A stretch of 64,000 nt of DNA from Eremomyces bilateralis CBS 781.70. Lineage: Eukaryota > Ascomycota > Dothideomycetes > Eremomycetales > Eremomycetaceae. Both the position numbers and the translations under genes were made by a program. Below are positions 58,754 through 64,000 of this stretch, piece after piece. The notes beneath the pieces were generated by a model. That model was not told where the DNA came from and ran no database searches. It saw only the letters and a program-made list of their open reading frames with translations. The stretch covers positions 438,921 to 502,920 of the forward strand of contig NW_022985077.1 of the NCBI RefSeq assembly GCF_010015585.1, given 5' to 3'. Within the stretch, counting starts at the first letter, position 1. The number at the start of each line of letters is the position of its first letter.

Positions 58754-60137
58754 CGTTTGTTAGTCCCTTGTGAATGTTTCGCAATCGACCAAGTTTTTTC
58801 GAGCTAGATGAAAGTGAAACTAGAAGGCAAAAAACGCAGAGACTTGATCGGGATTCGATAGAGATTGGCTGCAAGACTCTTTAAAAACGAATCGAACCTT
58901 GAAGGCCTGCTAGGGGATATATATCGCCAAATCAGGGTGCCTAACGAGAGGACAGTAGATGACCAAATAACGACAGAACTTAGACCGGCGACGAGTGTCA
59001 TGATATATAGATTTTGCATGTAGTGGAACCGATATGAGATAACCGATACCTGAATAGAGCAGGAATGATTTCCAACCGTCCAACTACTCACCGAATGCGG
59101 TAGAGTACAAGGGAGAGGTTGAAGGCCCGCTTAGGAATGCCTCATCATCGTGACAATACGAGACGCTTATGAATCATACGCAGTTATTAATTGGGAGAAC
59201 CAATCATAGGAAGAATAGCCAGGCATAAATGGATCCTTAATGGGCCCGAAAAAGAAAATGGGAATGCGAAACTAGATATTGCTCGATTGCTTCATATCGG
59301 GACGAATGTCGCAGGAGATTCCACGGCTTGGCGAGGATGACAAAATGCGCACTGAGGTAGGGATGTTCAGTACTCCGTACAGGTAGTTATCGTATTTGGC
59401 TGAAGGTCAATGTTTTGATATGTAAAGGAGCTAATGAGTTAATCCCGCCTCAAATCCTAAAATCCGAGCACATTTGTCCGTCGACTCCATCATGAATCAG
59501 CGGCATGGTTGAAGGATGTCCAAGGATGTCGTTATGTACTTGATGTAAGCCGGATTTTGCACCACTTCGGGGAATGACGTCATGCACCACCGGAGTTAGC
59601 GTGCGGTTGAACGGTGTTAGCGTTGTAAATCCACGACACATGGGGGCAAATTGTATTTATGGTGGACATTCGGGATTAAATAAACTGTAGACGAAGATGA
59701 CAGTCATTCCGGGGGGGATTGGTGACCGACTAATAGGGTCCACAGGTGGTAAGGCTGGTGAGGCTGGAAAGTAACATTTCTTAGGCATTTGAAGGAGCTC
59801 GAAGAGCGGCGAGACCTTTATCCAACAAATAACTTTCATTTTTGCATGGCATGGTGCATGGTATCGTGGTAATCTAGCCGCGGAGGATGTTGAAGTCTTC
59901 GGGGGGGATGGAAAGGAGACGAAAAGGAGACCTCGACCGGCATCACGTGGAGAGGCTAAGTGTCACTCACGTGAGAGCACCCCTTAGTCATCTCCAATGC
60001 CTTGGCATGCACCAGCTCCAACGTCCAACTTCCCTTTTGGCGTATCATGAGCGCAATTGTACTCGTGCCATTGTTTATCCTTTTCCATTTATTCCCATTC
60101 CAGAGTTTCTTCTCAGTCGTCAAAGCTCTCTAGCACA
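58754..60137. promoter_or_regulatory. Divergent intergenic region, MFS transporter / GLO3
   Basis: 1384 bp between two start codons. It is long for this gene-dense part, and most of it probably serves the transporter, since housekeeping GLO3 promoters are usually short. A single CCAAT pentamer occurs at 59200-59204. Runs of pyrimidines at 60080-60125 on the plus strand fit the GLO3 leader. No coding frame is supported. Confidence 0.5.
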
Positions 60138-61852
60138 ATGAGCGCCGCAACTAAGGCGCAGTCTCAGCGGATCTTCGAGAAGCTACGCGCCAAACCGGCC
60201 AACAGGGTGAGCCCTCCTTCTGGCGATGTGGCATACATTTTGGAAGCACCAGTCACTGATCGCTGTTGTAGGTTTGCTTCGATTGCGGCACCAAAAATCC
60301 AACATGGACTTCGGTTCCCCTCGCCATTTACCTCTGTCTGGACTGCTCTGCGAATCACCGGAATCTCGGTGTGCACATCTCCTTTGTGCGGTCGACCAAT
60401 CTTGATAGTAAGGATCGACAATAAGGATTGCGTCCATCCGATACTGACACCCATCTAGTATGGCAGTGGGATCAGCTGAGGCTGATGAAAGTTGGTGGGA
60501 ACGAATCAGCCACGAGATACTTCCAAACTCATGGAGGCTCCGCCGCCCTTGCAAGCAAAGATTCAAAGACGAAGTACACGTCGAATACGGCGACGAAATA
60601 CAAAGAGGAACTCAAACGGAGAGCAGAGGCAGATGAGAGACAGTACGTTCCATGCTTTGGATATACTATGAGATTCTAACATATCTCAGAAACCCTGGCG
60701 AAGTCGAAATCAATGACGCTGTTAATCCGAACTCCGGCACCAGCACTCCAGCCGGAGAACCCGACGACGACTTCTTCTCCTCCTGGGACAAACCCACCAT
60801 CAAACGGCCTAGCAACCCGCCTTCACGAACCGGTACCCCTGTTGGAACCAGCCGCACTGCCTCTCCATATCTCAACCCCAATGCCAACGGAAACGGTGCC
60901 ACTCGTCCCAAATCACCCCTTGCAACTCCTGACTCCGCCACACAATCTCCTCGCCCTCAACCCGTCACATCCGCCGCGATCCGGAAATCTACCACCACAA
61001 GCGGCACGACGACACGAAAGAGCACGGTCCTCGGCGGGAAGAAGAAGCTCGGGGCCAAGAAAATCGCCCCGAGCGAAGCTCTCGACTTCGAAGAAGCAGA
61101 GAAGAAAGCCAAGGAGGACGCCGAGCGGATCGCAAAGCTCGGCTACGATCCCGACGAGGAGACTCCCCCCATCCCGTCCAGCGCGGCGACCGCAACCCCA
61201 TCAACTATCCTTAGCCCCACACCCGTAAGCCCCACCCCGACCGGCGGCTTCGGCACCACCGCCAAGCCCCGCGACCGTGCCAGCAACGATATGGACCGCC
61301 TCGGCATGGGCGTCACGCGCCTCGGCTTCGGACAAGTCGGCGCAGGCCCCTCCAGCGCCGCCGCCCCCAAGAAACCGGGCTTCGGCTTCGGCGCCGTCGC
61401 CAAGCCCAGCGCCACCACCGCGAACGACGAAACCTACGCACGCCAGAAATTCGGCGTGCAAAAGGGCATCTCGTCAGACGAGTTCTTCGGGCGCAACGCG
61501 TTCGATCCGTCGGCGCAGGCGGAGGCGAAAGGGCGGCTGCAGGGGTTCGAGGGTGCGACGAGCATCTCGTCGAACGCGTACTTCGGGCGGCCGGAAGAGG
61601 ATATGGAGGAGGATGGGGAGTATGGTGACCTGGAGTCAGCAGCGAAGGATTTCGTGCGGAAGTTCGGTATGACGGCGGGGGATGACTTGGATAATTTGAC
61701 GGCGTTGGTGGGTGAGGGAGCGAAGCAGTTGCAAGGTATGTATCTATAATCGTATACCGCGCTTCGCGTAGTTTGGGGATCGGGGGTGTTTTTTCGGTTC
61801 GTCTTGGCTAATCGGTCAATAGGCGCGATTAGGGACTATCTGAATGGTTAGG
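60138..61852 (+). CDS. GLO3: ArfGAP Glo3 (ARFGAP2/3 type)
   Basis: Glo3 stimulates GTP hydrolysis by Arf1 on COPI vesicles in Golgi-to-ER retrieval. Exons are 60138-60206, 60272-60407, 60459-60642, 60690-61735 and 61824-61852; introns are 47-88 bp, and phases close to 487 residues. The zinc finger has exact CX2CX16CX2C spacing (Cys25, 28, 45, 48). The arginine finger Arg53 is in [34 protein letters not shown] and the Gly/Ala and charged segments follow. The C-terminus carries the Glo3 regulatory motifs: [27 protein letters not shown] and [17 protein letters not shown]. The last 29-bp exon gives GAIRDYLNG. The middle (about 110-230) is low-complexity Ser/Thr/Pro, then a basic-acidic coiled stretch. 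This is the third vesicle-traffic gene here. Confidence 0.95.
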
Positions 61853-63249
61853 TAGGTCTGACGATGCACAACTCGTCTTCAATGAATGGTCGATGAATAT
61901 CATGAGACGGTCCAGTGGCTCAGCTAGCAGTATGTTCAATTGCTATTCCCGGCGCGTTTCTTGCTCGGTTGGTGTCGGATAGCATTAGCAATACCTAGGA
62001 AAATGCGCATATTTTCAAAGCCACCGGTGCACCCCCTTCTGCAATTTCTCGTCTAACACCTACGTACACCCACTTTCCCCCGCGATATGGGCCGCCCTTC
62101 GCCATCGCCAGGCCCTTAACGTCTCACCTGTCTCTCACTGTCCTTGATACTTCCTCCCATCTCCTTGACTCCATTCCGAGAATCGTCTTCGTCCACTTCT
62201 CCATATTAACCCCCTCTTCCCTCCCCCTATTCTCATACACCTACGCCTTGCTCCACCCCGTCCCCACCTCCCACTTCCACCTACGTGCATCTACTCTTCC
62301 ACATGGACTACCTCCTGGTCTGCGACAATACGCGCACGGATACCACATGTGCGCTGTTTTGCCCACAACTAGGCTTGATGGGGCACAGATAGTTATAAGT
62401 ACGTCCAGTGACATGATCGAGCTCTTCACCAACTACCGTCGCCTCGGGGTTTCCTTTGAAGACATGTTGCCAGAGCTTTGAGGATTGCTTGTATCACAGA
62501 GATTGTTCGGTCTACTGGGTGTTGTGTGTGTATGCAGAGCTGACTGCGCCACCTAGAATATGGCCATGATTGCCTAACTTCTGTTAAGTACGGGCTTTAG
62601 CAACTCAGCTGAACCCTCATGGCGCTTTTAGCATTCATATCGAAGATAGGGGACATGGAAAGGAGAATTAATGCAGGTGATGAAGGTGAATTGTTAGGTA
62701 GCCACATGACTTGACAGGACTCCTGCAGGCACCGAACCTGAAGGCCTCCGTCCTTCCGCCACCCCGGCGGGGCCGGAAAAAGTCAGACGGTGGAAGTATG
62801 TCTTACTAACTTATCGTATTGTAAGGCCTTGGAAACTAAGCTTCACATGGATAACTACCGTATGTACGGCTCAACCGCTCGTCTCACGCAGTCTCTCTCT
62901 CAGTTCCCCTCTCCCCAAGCCACTCACCATACATCAAAGCAGATTCACGGGGAAATCGATCGTGTATTGATTTCCTAGCCCAGAGGTCAATAACTTCGAG
63001 CAAGGTGGTTCTGCGAGACGAAAGTGGTCATACAAAATGCATTCTAGAGCACCAAGATGGAAACTCACAACATCATGCTCCATCAGTGATGCATGGATAA
63101 ATAGTTGAATACCGACATTCTAGAATTACTCCATCTAATTTCCTTAATACCCTTTTGCCAACTATCGTCGTTCACTCAGGGGTTCTCGTAACGCGGTCTG
63201 TGAGCCCCTACCACACGTATTCCATCGTCCTCCAGAATTATTATCACAT
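61853..63249. other. Intergenic between GLO3 and the chitin-binding relic
   Basis: No gene is recognised. A C/T-rich tract at 62020-62290 looks like a fungal leader and precedes a 77-residue frame (62248-62481) without motifs. CCTTCCGCCACCCCGGCGGGGCCGG at about 62751-62775 forms a GC-rich palindromic core (CCCCGGCGGGG). Confidence 0.45.
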
Positions 63250-63261
63250 TCCTCAGGCATA

Positions 63262-63846
63262 ATGAACTCTGCCCAATCAGACATTCAAAATGCTGTCCCA
63301 GACGGCAACTTCTGCTGCTCCAGTAGCGGCTTCTGGTACGCCTCTCACATCCCCACAATCCACAAAACCCCACTGACCCATCACCCGGCGGCAACACCCC
63401 CGACTACTGTGGCAGCGGCTGCCAGCCCGACTACGGCGACTGGGCCAGCCCAAGCGTCTCAGCAATAGCGCGACCCCGACGGCCAGCGGGGCGTCACCTC
63501 GAACGGGCGATGTGGTCCGGGCAACAATAGCTAGATGTGTCTCCGGAACTCCACTCCCGGCCCGGGGGGGTTTTGGTTGTAGTATCGATAGCTGGTGGTA
63601 AGTAGCCATCATCTCTCTTTTTGGCTCTTCTGGCTCGCTCGTCCACTCTGGACGCGGATATAGGGAGTCCACGCACTACTGTGGACGGTACTGACCCGCG
63701 TGATCGAAACCAGCGGTTCAACCGATGTATACTGCGGCATGGGATGCCAGCCGCTCTACGGCATCTGCGGCACCAGTTTCAGCGAACCACGCGTCAAGCA
63801 CCCATGGCGACGGACATTACACAACAACGATGACATTCTGCTCTAG
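63262..63846 (+). pseudogene. Hevein-type (CBM18) chitin-binding protein, two modules, decayed
   Basis: CBM18 proteins bind chitin and serve as lectins or cloak the fungal wall. Module 1 reads VPDGNFCCSSSGF, then after a gap DYCGSGCQPDYGDW. Module 2 reads CSIDSW, then, across a good 116-bp intron (63598-63713, GTAAGT...AACCAG), CGSTDVYCGMGCQPLYGICG, and runs to a stop at 63844-63846. The YCGxGCQxxYG pattern is diagnostic. The parts lie in different frames. The module-1 donor (GTACGC at 63336) has no AG acceptor at the matching place before GGCGGCAACACC. TGG stands where the last module-1 cysteine is expected, and no secretion signal precedes module 1. I read it as a decayed gene; a gene with extra unseen introns is less likely. 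Confidence 0.6.
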
Positions 63847-64000
63847 TAGTAGCAGCGCCAGTGGCGCCCAACACATGGCGGTCCGGGAGGTCATCCGCCT
63901 TTGTTCACTGGGGCGGTGAACCTTGGCTCGCAACCAGTGACGATGAGTATGAAACAGTTTTACCTTGGCTCCAAGCGACTCAACACCTCAAGTCGATCGT

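Overview
This window is nuclear DNA from a filamentous ascomycete (Pezizomycotina). Introns are mostly 47-70 bp, with GTRNGT donors, CTAAC/CTGAC-type branch sites and YAG acceptors. Several proteins are typical of this group: a Fox2-type beta-oxidation enzyme, a Ryp1/Wor1-class WOPR regulator, HapE, HET and HeLo incompatibility domains, and an RP-insert CaMKK. The class cannot be fixed from the sequence alone. Gene models were built by hand from splice sites, reading phase and family motifs.

Left part (1-25 kb) is dense and mostly housekeeping. It holds the 3' end of fox2, a HET-domain gene, FCF2 (rRNA processing), purine nucleoside phosphorylase, mitochondrial ribosomal protein S10, a lipid-droplet-type serine hydrolase, the arginine enzyme ArgJ, a 1300-residue kinase-SH3-propeller protein, a broken HeLo-pseudokinase gene, WDR70, TRAPP subunit Bet5 and a CaMKK. 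Many neighbours are convergent with 110-270 bp between them, or divergent over 330-380 bp.

Middle (25-46 kb) is about 19 kb of gene-poor DNA containing one strong gene, a WOPR master regulator. It has 10.4 kb of upstream and 8.9 kb of downstream sequence with no recognisable coding, but with diverged tandem duplications, inverted repeats and short satellites. This layout resembles WOR1/RYP1 loci known in other fungi.

Right part (46-62 kb) is dense again: HapE/NF-YC, cytosolic malate dehydrogenase, TRAPP subunit Trs33, an Flr1/CaMDR1-type MFS exporter and the ArfGAP Glo3. It is interrupted at 52.9-55.2 kb by a graveyard of gene relics (NLR pieces and the front of a ferric reductase). The window ends in a decayed hevein-type (CBM18) chitin-binding gene.

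Shared themes: three genes act in ER-Golgi or Golgi retrograde traffic (Bet5, Trs33, Glo3). Three loci belong to fungal non-self recognition or programmed cell death families (HET, HeLo-kinase, NLR), and all three look interrupted or decayed. The best candidate for new biology is the WOPR locus with its unexplained flanks. The kinase-SH3-propeller protein is second.
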